DNA of 15,878 nucleotides from CAZAPZ01 sp964487285 (GCA_964487285.1 CAZAPZ010000031.1:1-15878), one strand, 5' to 3'. Positions 7,791 to 15,507 are shown, counted from the stretch's first letter. Made by a program: numbers and translations. The notes: generated by a model not told the origin, from the letters alone.

Positions 7791-8347
7791 AATTTTGCCA
7801 ATGCCTTTTTTATAAGTGTTTCAAGGTCTATTTCCTTTTCAGATTGAAAAATATTTTCAGCTACCTTCTGAGATCGTCTTCTATCGCATCCAAGCGAAAT
7901 TAATGCATTTACAGCATCGGAAACAGCAGGAGATAAATCCTTGCTTTCAGTCGCTTTTAGCCCTTTCAATTCAAACAATATCCTCTCTGCAGTTTTTTTG
8001 CCTATTCCCGGAATTGAAGAAAGTGCACTGACATCTGCAGCTTCAACCGCAGTTATCAATTTTGTATTGGGCATGGCAGATAGAATTATTAAAGCTGTTT
8101 TATATCCTACCTTAGGTGTTTTTTGAATTGCCAAAAAGATTTTTCTCTGCTCTTCATCCTCAAATCCTGCAATTTTTATTTTGTCGTCTTTTATTATAAG
8201 ATAAGTAAAAAGCTTAACAACATCGCCTGTTTTAGCGGAATCGCTTAGAGTTGCGGGAACATCTATATTAATTGAAAATGCTCCTATTTGTAGAATAAGT
8301 TTTGACGGTGAAACCGAGACGACTTTTCCTGTTATAGAATCAATCAT
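7787..8347 (-). CDS. ruvA: Holliday junction DNA-binding subunit RuvA
   Basis: RuvA binds four-way junctions and loads the RuvB motor for branch migration. The 186 residues divide as expected: OB fold (1-62) with an acidic pin D54-D55, a double helix-hairpin-helix region (about 65-130) and a small C-terminal three-helix RuvB-binding domain (about 140-186). The second hairpin is classical, IPGIGKKTAERILFELK (112-128). The first reads TPKVGYKTA (77-85) where SGVGPKxA is usual, so the first hairpin glycine is a lysine. The protein is slightly short for the family (about 190-205). Its start overlaps the end of hspR by 8 nt and its end overlaps xseA by 4 nt, so it is read as part of the cbpA-hspR unit. 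No ruvB or ruvC is in the window. Confidence 0.93.
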   Translation of the reverse strand: MIDSITGKVVSVSPSKLILQIGAFSINIDVPATLSDSAKTGDVVKLFTYLIIKDDKIKIAGFEDEEQRKIFLAIQKTPKVGYKTALIILSAMPNTKLITAVEAADVSALSSIPGIGKKTAERILFELKGLKATESKDLSPAVSDAVNALISLGCDRRRSQKVAENIFQSEKEIDLETLIKKALAKL

Positions 8348-8711
8348 CTTCTATTTTGATTTTGATTATAGAATGCTTCTTTCTAACCTCAACAGCCTTA
8401 GAACGCCGGTATTCATAATTAATATCAATCTCCTTTTTAACTTTTAAAATAAGGTATTCCATCTGGCTTTGCATATCTTCTATCTGATTTATCATCCTTT
8501 CGATAATCTCAACTCCGGCCAAATTAACACCAAGCTCCTTCGTTAACAGCAATACCAATCTAAGTCTATCAATGTCTTCATCGTTAAACAACCTGATTTT
8601 TCCGCTGCTTCTCGCCGGTTCAATAAAACCGGCGCTTTCATACGATCTTATTGTCTGTGGATGAACTTCAAGTAGTTCAGCCACTTCTCCGATTGTATAA
8701 AATCTGCCCAT
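8340..8711 (-). CDS. hspR: HspR-type MerR-family heat-shock repressor
   Basis: This 123-residue protein has an N-terminal MerR winged helix-turn-helix (about 4-70): YTIGEVAELLEVHPQTIRSY (5-24), then GFIEPARSSGKIRLF (28-42). It is followed by the HspR hallmark LGVNLAGVEII (60-70), then a likely coiled coil (about 70-98) and a basic tail. HspR represses chaperone genes by binding HAIR inverted repeats, with chaperones as co-repressors in known systems. It lies immediately after cbpA (TAG then ATG, no gap), the classical partner arrangement, and a HAIR-like site lies before cbpA. It lacks any cysteine-based effector motif. The 8-nt overlap with ruvA ties a recombination gene to the same transcript. 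Assignment to HspR rather than another MerR protein is well supported by motif and context. Confidence 0.92.
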   Translation of the reverse strand: MGRFYTIGEVAELLEVHPQTIRSYESAGFIEPARSSGKIRLFNDEDIDRLRLVLLLTKELGVNLAGVEIIERMINQIEDMQSQMEYLILKVKKEIDINYEYRRSKAVEVRKKHSIIKIKIEDD

Positions 8712-9569
8712 CTATTTAATAATCTCCTTCAGCTTTTCTATCTCCGAACCGCTGAATTTTGGAATTATTATCCTAACTTCGGCATAAAGATCGCCTCTTT
8801 CCCTTGTCCTGCTTGCTATTCCACTTCCTTTTATTTTAAAAAGTTTTCCTCCGCTTGTGCCTTTTGGAATTTTTATTTTAAATTTATTATCAACAGATTC
8901 AACGGTCGCAGAACCGCCGAATAATGCTACTTTCAGAGGCACGTCAACGGTCGTATAAAGTGCGTTACCTTTAATTCTGAATCTGTTGTCGCTCGCCACA
9001 TGTATTTTTATCTTTAGATCGCCTCTTGCCGCTTGCCCCTGCCTGCCTTGTCCCCGCACTTTTATCTGCTCACCATCTTTAATATTAGGAGGAATTCTAA
9101 TATTTAATTTCCTTCCTTCTATTGAAAGCGACATCACTTTTCCTAAAACGGCATCCTTAAAAGAAATATCCATGGAATAAGATAGGTCTTCGCCTTTTTG
9201 AGTTCCTCCGGAATATCCTGAAAAATTGCTAAACCCGCTTCTTTCACCTTTGAATATTTCACCGAAAATATCGTTGATGTCAAAAGTTCCATTTGATGTA
9301 TAGCGGTACGATCCTGCTTTTTGCCCTCCAAAGCCCGAATATGCTCCCGATGCAGCACCAACATCGCCAAACTGGTCGTATTGTGCTTTTTTCTGTTTAT
9401 CATTGAGTATTTGATAGGCATTATTAACCTCTTTGAATCTCGCCTCCGCCTGCTTATTGCCTGAGTTTAAATCAGGATGATATTTTCTCGCAAGCGTTCT
9501 ATAAGCTTTCTTTATTTCACCATCCGTTGCATTTTTTGAAATGCCTAAAATTTTGTAAGGATCTGCCAT
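8712..9569 (-). CDS. cbpA: DnaJ-family co-chaperone without zinc finger (CbpA-type)
   Basis: This cytosolic J-domain protein stimulates the ATPase of DnaK and delivers substrates. The 285 residues show a J domain (1-67) with HPD at 31-33 and YKILGI at 5-10. A Gly/Phe-rich linker (about 68-125) follows, then two C-terminal beta-domains (about 128-270; DISFKDAVLGK 134-144, PLKVALFGGSATVES 211-225). The CxxCxGxG repeats of full DnaJ are absent, so it is a class B, CbpA-like protein. Codon 1 is ATG with GGAG five bases upstream. A promoter and HAIR-like operator lie just before it, and hspR follows without a gap. DnaK and GrpE are not in the window. Confidence 0.94.
   Translation of the reverse strand: MADPYKILGISKNATDGEIKKAYRTLARKYHPDLNSGNKQAEARFKEVNNAYQILNDKQKKAQYDQFGDVGAASGAYSGFGGQKAGSYRYTSNGTFDINDIFGEIFKGERSGFSNFSGYSGGTQKGEDLSYSMDISFKDAVLGKVMSLSIEGRKLNIRIPPNIKDGEQIKVRGQGRQGQAARGDLKIKIHVASDNRFRIKGNALYTTVDVPLKVALFGGSATVESVDNKFKIKIPKGTSGGKLFKIKGSGIASRTRERGDLYAEVRIIIPKFSGSEIEKLKEIIK
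8723..8729 (-). promoter_or_regulatory. Shine-Dalgarno site of hspR within cbpA
   Basis: AAGGAGA on the minus strand, inside the end of cbpA, lies 11 nt before the hspR ATG. The match is strong but the spacing is somewhat long. Confidence 0.55.
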
Positions 9570-9574
9570 TAGTG

Positions 9575-9578
9575 CTCC
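9575..9578 (-). promoter_or_regulatory. Shine-Dalgarno site of cbpA
   Basis: GGAG is followed by five bases and then the cbpA ATG (9569-9567, minus strand). It confirms the start, which gives the normal J-domain N terminus. Confidence 0.75.
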
Positions 9579-9602
9579 ATTATCTTTCTAATATTTCTGA
9601 AT

Positions 9603-9630
9603 ATAATAGAGTTTAGTCGTACCATTTCAA
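9603..9630 (-). promoter_or_regulatory. Sigma70-type promoter of the cbpA-hspR-ruvA-xseA unit
   Basis: On the minus strand, TTGAAA (9630-9625, 5 of 6 to TTGACA) and TATTAT (9608-9603, 5 of 6 to TATAAT) are separated by 16 nt. Transcription would begin near 9596, leaving a leader of about 27 nt that contains the cbpA ribosome site. The element sits in the only sizeable gap of the minus strand, between the lolA-like stop and cbpA. Confidence 0.6.
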
Positions 9631-9631
9631 G
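9611..9631 (-). promoter_or_regulatory. Degenerate HAIR-like operator, candidate HspR binding site
   Basis: On the minus strand the sequence is CTTGAAA-N7-ACTAAAC. The HAIR consensus for HspR is CTTGAGT-N7-ACTCAAG; each half matches at 5 of 7 positions with the exact 7-nt spacing. It covers the -35 box and most of the spacer of the cbpA promoter, an ideal place for repression, and hspR is the second gene of the unit. The match is imperfect, so binding is inferred. Confidence 0.5.
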
Positions 9632-9647
9632 TAATCTGCTATACTAT

Positions 9648-10229
9648 TCAGTGTCCTGTAGTTAAATGCTCGTTTCCGTAAAACTTATTAAAATATTTGT
9701 TAAAAAGCCCTTTTATACTGAAATTGCATTTCGTCTTTTTGTCTTTAAAAATGAGTGTTGTTATATTGCCAAATAGATCCGTCCGCCTAATCTCATCGGG
9801 AAAACCTTGTTTGTCAAAAGTTACGTCTGCCTTATATTCGGGGTTTTTTTTCATTACAAACTCCCAGCCATCATTTTTTTTTGTGATATTAAACCTGCCT
9901 TCGGTATGGTTTTTCCATAAAAACTCCATCGGGTCATTTTTTGATACATTCTTCATAAACGGCTCTACACCCTTCCTAAAAAGAAAAATCTTGTTGTTAA
10001 ATATTCCTGCTGTTTTTAAGTTATAAACCCATATTATACCAACGCCTTTTTTTATATATACAACCCCGGTCTCGTTTTTCCATATTTTATACAGTTTTAT
10101 AAAGCTTTTTTGCGTAAACCGAGCTTGAACACACTTTGCATTATTCAGTCTTATTAAATTGCCGAAAGCAGCTATACTGCTGAAAAAAAGACTAACGGTG
10201 AGCAATACCGATAATATCTTTATACGCAT
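9648..10229 (-). CDS. LolA-like periplasmic lipoprotein carrier
   Basis: This 193-residue protein starts with a good Sec signal peptide: basic MRIK, a hydrophobic core to about residue 17, then SSIAA with likely cleavage near 21. It is probably periplasmic. The mature part resembles LolA/LolB-fold carriers: VQARFTQKS (34-42), GVVYIKKGVGIIWVYN (55-70), and late FPDEIRRTDLFGNITTLIF (143-161), matching the family's Q-rich start, W-x-Y strand and GN-x(3)-I-x-F element. LolA ferries lipoproteins from the LolCDE complex to the outer membrane. The ATG overlaps the pyrD end by 38 nt, but a later start would lose the basic end of the signal peptide. Sequence similarity is modest and no lolB or lolCDE is nearby, so a related carrier role is possible. 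Confidence 0.6.
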   Translation of the reverse strand: MRIKILSVLLTVSLFFSSIAAFGNLIRLNNAKCVQARFTQKSFIKLYKIWKNETGVVYIKKGVGIIWVYNLKTAGIFNNKIFLFRKGVEPFMKNVSKNDPMEFLWKNHTEGRFNITKKNDGWEFVMKKNPEYKADVTFDKQGFPDEIRRTDLFGNITTLIFKDKKTKCNFSIKGLFNKYFNKFYGNEHLTTGH

Positions 10230-11094
10230 AGCCGGTTTTCTTTATCTTTTCATCAAACTCTTTTATGATGATAGGAATAGATGACGGTGAAACAAAATTA
10301 TATGTACCTATAGACAAAAGTGATGCTCCCGCCATCACAAATTGCAGCGCAGAATCAACCGATGTAATGCCTCCTCCTCCAATTATAGGAACGGAAACAG
10401 CTTCATATACCTGGTAAACCATTCTAACGGCAATAGGCAAAATCGCAGGTCCGGAAAGCCCTCCAACCCTATTTGCAAGAACAGGAGTCATCCTATTTGT
10501 GTCAATAACCATTGCAGAAATTGTATTTATGAGCGAAACGGCATCGGCGCCTTCTGCAACAGCCGCTTTAGCAATCTCGCCAATATCCGTAACATTGGGT
10601 GATAGTTTTACTATTAAAGGTTTAGAGGATGCCTTTTTCACCTCTTTTACAAGGGATGCGGTCATCTCAAGAGAATTGCCGAAAGCCATTCCACCTGCTT
10701 TTACACTCGGACAAGAGATATTTAACTCAACAGCATCTATCCTCTTTATATCGTTAAATTTTTCGGTTAATTCTACAAAATTCTCAACTTTTTCGGCATA
10801 AAGACTCGCAATTACATTGGTATTTAAGGTTTCTAAAAATAGAAGCTTTTCTTTAATGAGTCTGTCAAATCCTATATTTTCCAGTCCTATTGAGTTAAGC
10901 AGTCCTGATGGAGTTTCTACAATTCTTTGAGGCGGATTGCCTATTCTTTTCTTAAGAGATACGCTTTTTAAAGTAATTGCCCCATATTCATCAGGATTAT
11001 AAAAATCTGTGTAACAGTTACCATATCCGAATGTTCCCGATGCGGCAGTGAATGGATTGGAAAAATGTAAACCAAATTTGGTAATATCGCTCAA
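10192..11094 (-). CDS. pyrD: Dihydroorotate dehydrogenase B (NAD+), catalytic subunit PyrD
   Basis: Class 1B dihydroorotate dehydrogenase oxidises dihydroorotate to orotate on FMN and passes electrons through PyrK to NAD+. The 300 residues form an FMN-binding barrel with ASGTFGYG (18-25), NPPQRIVETPSGLLNSIG (53-70) and NISCPSVKAGGMAFG (125-139) carrying catalytic C128, which marks class 1B. VKLSPNVTDI (162-171), GGLSGPAI (211-218) and IIGGGGI (237-243) for phosphate binding follow. The start is TTG, overlapping the pyrK stop as TTGA. An in-frame stop four codons upstream and the family-like N terminus (FSNPFTAASGTFG) support it. Its 3' end overlaps the lolA-like gene by 38 nt. Its neighbour pyrK is its required partner. 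Confidence 0.96.
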   Translation of the reverse strand: MSDITKFGLHFSNPFTAASGTFGYGNCYTDFYNPDEYGAITLKSVSLKKRIGNPPQRIVETPSGLLNSIGLENIGFDRLIKEKLLFLETLNTNVIASLYAEKVENFVELTEKFNDIKRIDAVELNISCPSVKAGGMAFGNSLEMTASLVKEVKKASSKPLIVKLSPNVTDIGEIAKAAVAEGADAVSLINTISAMVIDTNRMTPVLANRVGGLSGPAILPIAVRMVYQVYEAVSVPIIGGGGITSVDSALQFVMAGASLLSIGTYNFVSPSSIPIIIKEFDEKIKKTGYAYKDIIGIAHR

Positions 11095-11798
11095 AACAAA
11101 AGCTCACTTACAGGGAAAACCGGCCCAACTTTACAAACTCTTTTATAACCGTCTGTTGTTTTAACTACACATCCAAGACATGCTCCGACACCGCAAGCCA
11201 TATATGTTTCCAAAGAAGCATAACACAACGATGATACTTCATCCATAGAGTTGATAAACGCTTTCATAAATGCAGCAGGACCTGCTATGTAAATATCTCG
11301 TCCTTTAACTATATCTTTTTTGCTTAAAAAAAGATCAACAAGATTGCCTTTATACCCGTAGCTGCCATCCATAGTAGAATAAAAATCTGCATCAATATCA
11401 ATCAATTCATTTTTTGTTGAAACTCCATAAAATAGAGTAACATTTTTTTTGCCTATAAAATCACCGAACGCAGCAATTGCCGAGCCTGCCGCAATAATCA
11501 CAGCTTCGTTATTATGTGGAAATCCGTTGCCAAGAGGAGAAATTATCCTAATTTCTCCTGAATTCATACCTATAAGTCTGCTTGACATGCGTCCTTTCCT
11601 CTGTATCAGAAATGATAATAGATTATTTTTTTGGCTGAATATGCTAAACGGTTTATTTATGCCAAAACAGCCATCTTTGAAACCTAACATAGCAAACTGA
11701 CCGGCAATGTGTGTCTCTACATCAGCTTTTATATCTATTTGGTAAAGCGATGATGCTACCTGTCTATTTGAAACTATTATCCCATCGACCTCTTTCAT
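11091..11798 (-). CDS. pyrK: Dihydroorotate dehydrogenase B electron-transfer subunit PyrK
   Basis: PyrK carries FAD and a 2Fe-2S cluster and links PyrD to NAD+. The 235 residues show the flavin-binding segment KPFSIFS (49-55; arginine is more usual than K49), SPLGNGF (87-93), a nucleotide-binding region with IIAAGSAIAAFGD (101-113) and IYIAGPAAFMKA (169-180). The cluster motif CGVGACLGC with C202, C207 and C210, plus C222, is complete. The gene begins 28 nt after greA with only a weak purine-rich ribosome site, and its stop overlaps the TTG start of pyrD. Together with PyrD it forms the NAD-dependent enzyme found mainly in anaerobes and Gram-positives, consistent with quinone-independent pyrimidine synthesis. 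Confidence 0.95.
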   Translation of the reverse strand: MKEVDGIIVSNRQVASSLYQIDIKADVETHIAGQFAMLGFKDGCFGINKPFSIFSQKNNLLSFLIQRKGRMSSRLIGMNSGEIRIISPLGNGFPHNNEAVIIAAGSAIAAFGDFIGKKNVTLFYGVSTKNELIDIDADFYSTMDGSYGYKGNLVDLFLSKKDIVKGRDIYIAGPAAFMKAFINSMDEVSSLCYASLETYMACGVGACLGCVVKTTDGYKRVCKVGPVFPVSELLF

Positions 11799-11826
11799 CG
11801 TTTTCTTATTCTGAGAATCATCCTTG

Positions 11827-12291
11827 TCAAATCGTTATTTTCTCAATTTCAAAATGCTTTACGCCAGATGGAATCAATATTTCAACCTCATCGCCTTCCA
11901 CTTTTCCCATTAAGGCATTACCGATTGGGCTGACAATTGAAATCAGCCCTTTTTTAGGATCATACTCATCTTGCCCAACGATTCTATATGTTATCTCGGC
12001 ATCGTTATCTATATCATATAAAAGCACCTTGACCCCAAACGATACTTGTTCCGTATGAATATTCGACTTTTTTACAATTCTAACCATAGATAAGCGGCTT
12101 CCTATTCTGCTTAATTTATCTTCAAGAAATTTCTGTTTTTCTTTTGCTGCATGATATTCGGCATTCTCACTTAAGTCACCTTGCGCTCGTGCAGTGGCAA
12201 TAGATGCAATCACCTTAGGCCTTTCAAGTTTTAATTTCTCATATTCAGCTTTAAGCACAATATATCCGTCTTCGGTTATTAAACTGTTCAT
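11827..12291 (-). CDS. greA: Transcription elongation factor GreA
   Basis: GreA enters the RNA polymerase secondary channel and stimulates cleavage of backtracked RNA. The 154-residue protein has the N-terminal coiled coil (about 1-75) with the tip motif ARAQGDLSENAEYHAAKE (34-51). The two acidic residues matching E. coli D41 and E44 are D39 and E42. The C-terminal FKBP-like domain (about 80-154) has SIVSPIGNALMGKVEGDEV near 117-135. Length is normal. It follows carB by 9 nt with an excellent ribosome site and precedes pyrK by 28 nt, so a transcription factor is embedded in a pyrimidine gene group. The carB-greA order is, from memory, also seen in other bacteria. Confidence 0.97.
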   Translation of the reverse strand: MNSLITEDGYIVLKAEYEKLKLERPKVIASIATARAQGDLSENAEYHAAKEKQKFLEDKLSRIGSRLSMVRIVKKSNIHTEQVSFGVKVLLYDIDNDAEITYRIVGQDEYDPKKGLISIVSPIGNALMGKVEGDEVEILIPSGVKHFEIEKITI

Positions 12292-12296
12292 ATTTT

Positions 12297-12300
12297 CCTC
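12297..12300 (-). promoter_or_regulatory. Shine-Dalgarno site of greA
   Basis: GAGG in the 9-nt carB-greA gap is five bases before the greA ATG. It is among the better ribosome sites on the minus strand. Confidence 0.75.
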
Positions 12301-15300
12301 TTATATGCCTTTTGCCGTCATTGATTGAAGGCTTCGATAATGTTCGATTCCTCCATCATATTTCCATCTAATAGCTGAAACAATGCTATTTGCCTCGGTA
12401 ATTGTTGTACAGTATGGAATCTGATTTATTAGAGCGGCGTTTCTTATATAAAATGAATCTTTTTTTGCTATACTCCCCTGCGGTATATTGATAACAAAAT
12501 CAATTTGATGATTTTTTATGTTATCAACAATGTTTGGCCGTCCTTCGTTATATTTTTTAACAACTTCCACATTTATTTCATGTTTTTTTATGATCGAAGC
12601 AGTGCCGAGTGTTGCGCATATCTTAATTGAAAGATCGTCAAACTTTTTAGCTATGGGAATAATTTCATCTTTTATTGAGTCGGAAACGCTGATAAAAACA
12701 GTTCCTGCGATAGGAAGGTTGTTGCCGCTTGAAGCTTCAGCTTTAAAGAACGCCTCCTCAAAACTGTCGGCTATGCCCATTACCTCTCCTGTTGATCTCA
12801 TCTCAGGACCCAATATAACATCTGTTCCTGCAAACTTTATAAAAGGCAGCACTACCTCTTTGACGGAAACATAGTCAGGTATTACTTCTTTTAAACCCAA
12901 TTCTTTTATACTCTTTCCAAGCATAATATTTGTTGCTGCCTTTACCCATGCGATTCCGGTTGCTTTACTGACAAACGGAACCGTCCTTGATGCTCTTGGA
13001 TTTACTTCAAGCAGATACAATTCGCCATTTTTTATAGCAAACTGAATATTCATAAGTCCCTTAACCTTTAGTCCCATCCCAATTTTAATTGTTTGAATCC
13101 TAATTTTAGTCAAAAGTGATTCGGAAATAGTTCTCGTTGGAATCGAGCATGCCGAATCGCCCGAATGAATGCCTGCTTGTTCAACATGTTCCATTATGGC
13201 GCATATGACAACATCCTTTCCATCTGCCACAGCGTCAACATCAATCTCAATAGCATTATTGAGAAAACGATCTATAAGAAGAGGCTTATCGCCCGATACG
13301 GTCACAGCTTCGGCAATATAGTGTTCTAATTCGGTTTTATCATAACAGATTTCCATTGCTCTTCCGCCAAGAACATACGACGGTCTTATTATGACAGGAT
13401 ATCCGATCTTATCCGCTATCTCGAGAGCCTCGTCTCTCGTAGATGCCAAACCATTTTCGGGCTGCAGAAGATTTAATTGCTTGGCAAGCACACCAAAACG
13501 CTTTCTATCTTCTGCTATGTCGATTGATTCGGGATCTGTGCCAAGAATCGGAACACCTGCAACTTTTAGAATATTTGCAAGTTTCAAAGGTGTTTGACCT
13601 CCGAATTGTAGAATAACTCCATAGGGCTTTTCTATTTCTATTATGTTCATCACATCTTCATAGGTTATAGGTTCAAAATAAAGTCTGTCTGATGTATCAT
13701 AGTCGGTTGAAACAGTTTCAGGATTGCAATTGATCATTATGCTGTCTATGCCCGCATCTTTAAGAGCAAACGCAGCATGGCAGCAGCAGTAGTCAAACTC
13801 AATGCCCTGCCCTATTCTGTTTGGACCGGAACCTATGACGATTACACTCTTTTTTTCCGTTGGCACCGATTCGTTCTCGGATTTTTCATAAGTAGAATAA
13901 AAATACGGTGTTTTAGCTTCAAATTCAGCTGCACAAGTGTCAACCATCTTGAAAGCCGCTTTTATGCCCCATTGTTCTCTCTTTTTTCGTATAAAAAGCT
14001 GGCTCGTTCCCGTGATTTTTGCAAGATATCGATCCGAAAATCCTGATTTTTTTGCTTTCATCAAATTGAATTTATCAAAATTATCTTCAAGCAGCATGGC
14101 GGTTGCCACAGCGTCTTTGATTTGGTTAAGAAACCAGTTGTCAATACCCGTCAGCTGGTGAATTTTTTCAGTCTCAATTCCAAGTCTATACGCATAAGCT
14201 ATATACCACATTCTCTCAACGGTAGGAACAGCAGCACGTCTATTAAATGCATTCATAAATTCGCCTTTGAAGTTCGGTGTTTCAAATCCGTATCTATCAA
14301 TCTCAAGCGATCTTACGGCTTTAAGCAGCGCCTCTCTGAATGTTCTGCCAATTGCCATTACTTCACCAACCGATTTCATCTGGGTTGTTAGTGTCTCATC
14401 GGCATCCGGAAATTTCTCAAATGTGAAACGAGGAAATTTTACAACAACATAATCGAGCGACGGCTCAAATGCAGCGTATGTCTCTCCTGTTATATCGTTA
14501 GGAATCTCATCTAATGTATAACCTATCGCAAGCATGGTAGATATTTTCGCTATTGGAAAACCGGTTGCTTTGCTCGCTAACGCAGATGAACGCGAGACTC
14601 TCGGATTCATCTCCACTATAACCATTCTGCCCGAATCAGGGTCAACGGCAAACTGAATATTCGATCCGCCGGTTTCAACTCCTATTTCTCTTATGACGGC
14701 TATGGCGGCATTACGCATAATTTGATATTCTTTATCCGTCAGTGTCATTGCCGGCGCCACGGTTATGGAATCTCCCGTATGAATACCCATAGGATCAACA
14801 TTTTCAATTGAACAGACTATTACAACATTATCCCGTTTATCTCGCATCACTTCAAGCTCATACTCTTTCCAGCCAAGCGCCGATTCCTCTAATAATATTT
14901 CGCTGATAGGGCTTATATCAAGTCCCCACCTAACTTTTTTATAAAACTCGGTTTCATTATACGCCACGCTTCCGCCTGTTCCGCCCAAAGTATATGACGG
15001 TCTTATAATAACGGGATATCCTATCGAATCTATGGCTTCTTCGGCCTCTTTTACATTGGTAATTACGACAGAATTTAAGACATCAAGATTTATCTTCTTC
15101 ATGGCAATCTTAAACTCTTTTCTATCCTCAGCTTTTCTGATACTTTTTATATCGGCTCCAAGAATCCTAATGGGATACTCTTTAAATACACCGGCTTTCT
15201 GAGCTTCAGTAACAAGATTCAGAGCAGTCTGACCTCCCATTGTAGGAAGCAGCGCATCAGGTTTCTCCTTTTTCAATATGACTCTTAAACTATCTATTGT

Positions 15301-15507
15301 GATAGGTTCGATATATGTAGCATCTGCCGTTGCCGGATCTGTCATAATCGTAGCAGGATTGCTGTTAAGCAGAATCACCCTACATCCGGCATCTTTCAGC
15401 GCTTTGCAAGATTGAGTTCCCGAATAATCAAACTCACACGCCTGACCAATTACAATTGGACCTGAGCCTATTATAAGAACCGATTTTATAGATCTGTCTC
15501 TGCTCAT
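12301..15507 (-). CDS. carB: Carbamoyl-phosphate synthase large subunit
   Basis: CarB makes carbamoyl phosphate from bicarbonate, two ATP and ammonia delivered by the glutaminase CarA, feeding pyrimidine and arginine synthesis. The 1068 residues match the full E. coli-type length. The carboxyphosphate half (about 1-400) has IGSGPIVIGQ (13-22), PTMGGQTALNL (88-98), RPSYTLGGTGG (169-179) and VEMNPRVSRSSALASKATG (298-316). An oligomerisation region follows (about 400-550). The carbamate half (from about 555) repeats the pattern with IGSGPNRIGQGIEFDY, RPSYVLGGRAM and LEVNPRASRTVPFVSKATG. The last ~130 residues form the MGS-like allosteric domain. The ATG overlaps the folD stop (ATGA). carA is not in the window; it may lie elsewhere. 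No frameshift or missing key motif is seen. Confidence 0.98.
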   Translation of the reverse strand: MSRDRSIKSVLIIGSGPIVIGQACEFDYSGTQSCKALKDAGCRVILLNSNPATIMTDPATADATYIEPITIDSLRVILKKEKPDALLPTMGGQTALNLVTEAQKAGVFKEYPIRILGADIKSIRKAEDRKEFKIAMKKINLDVLNSVVITNVKEAEEAIDSIGYPVIIRPSYTLGGTGGSVAYNETEFYKKVRWGLDISPISEILLEESALGWKEYELEVMRDKRDNVVIVCSIENVDPMGIHTGDSITVAPAMTLTDKEYQIMRNAAIAVIREIGVETGGSNIQFAVDPDSGRMVIVEMNPRVSRSSALASKATGFPIAKISTMLAIGYTLDEIPNDITGETYAAFEPSLDYVVVKFPRFTFEKFPDADETLTTQMKSVGEVMAIGRTFREALLKAVRSLEIDRYGFETPNFKGEFMNAFNRRAAVPTVERMWYIAYAYRLGIETEKIHQLTGIDNWFLNQIKDAVATAMLLEDNFDKFNLMKAKKSGFSDRYLAKITGTSQLFIRKKREQWGIKAAFKMVDTCAAEFEAKTPYFYSTYEKSENESVPTEKKSVIVIGSGPNRIGQGIEFDYCCCHAAFALKDAGIDSIMINCNPETVSTDYDTSDRLYFEPITYEDVMNIIEIEKPYGVILQFGGQTPLKLANILKVAGVPILGTDPESIDIAEDRKRFGVLAKQLNLLQPENGLASTRDEALEIADKIGYPVIIRPSYVLGGRAMEICYDKTELEHYIAEAVTVSGDKPLLIDRFLNNAIEIDVDAVADGKDVVICAIMEHVEQAGIHSGDSACSIPTRTISESLLTKIRIQTIKIGMGLKVKGLMNIQFAIKNGELYLLEVNPRASRTVPFVSKATGIAWVKAATNIMLGKSIKELGLKEVIPDYVSVKEVVLPFIKFAGTDVILGPEMRSTGEVMGIADSFEEAFFKAEASSGNNLPIAGTVFISVSDSIKDEIIPIAKKFDDLSIKICATLGTASIIKKHEINVEVVKKYNEGRPNIVDNIKNHQIDFVINIPQGSIAKKDSFYIRNAALINQIPYCTTITEANSIVSAIRWKYDGGIEHYRSLQSMTAKGI

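Noticed and set aside
10160..10190. Hairpin AGCAG-CTATA-CTGCT with an adjacent A run, near the start of the lolA-like gene
   Set aside because: On the minus strand the T run precedes the stem rather than following it, and on the plus strand the run is A; it encodes part of the signal peptide.
11799..11826. Tiny 8-codon frame (ATG to TGA) in the greA-pyrK gap, considered as a pyrimidine attenuator leader
   Set aside because: There is no ribosome site, no alternative hairpins and no T run in the 28-nt gap, so no attenuation signal is visible.
11711..12058. Plus-strand open frame of 115 codons across greA and pyrK
   Set aside because: It is antisense to two clear genes, with Ser/Pro/Leu-rich composition typical of shadow frames.
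12518..14452. Several plus-strand open frames (68-118 codons) inside carB
   Set aside because: carB is continuous and fully motif-supported on the other strand; these frames show no domain, ribosome site or promoter.
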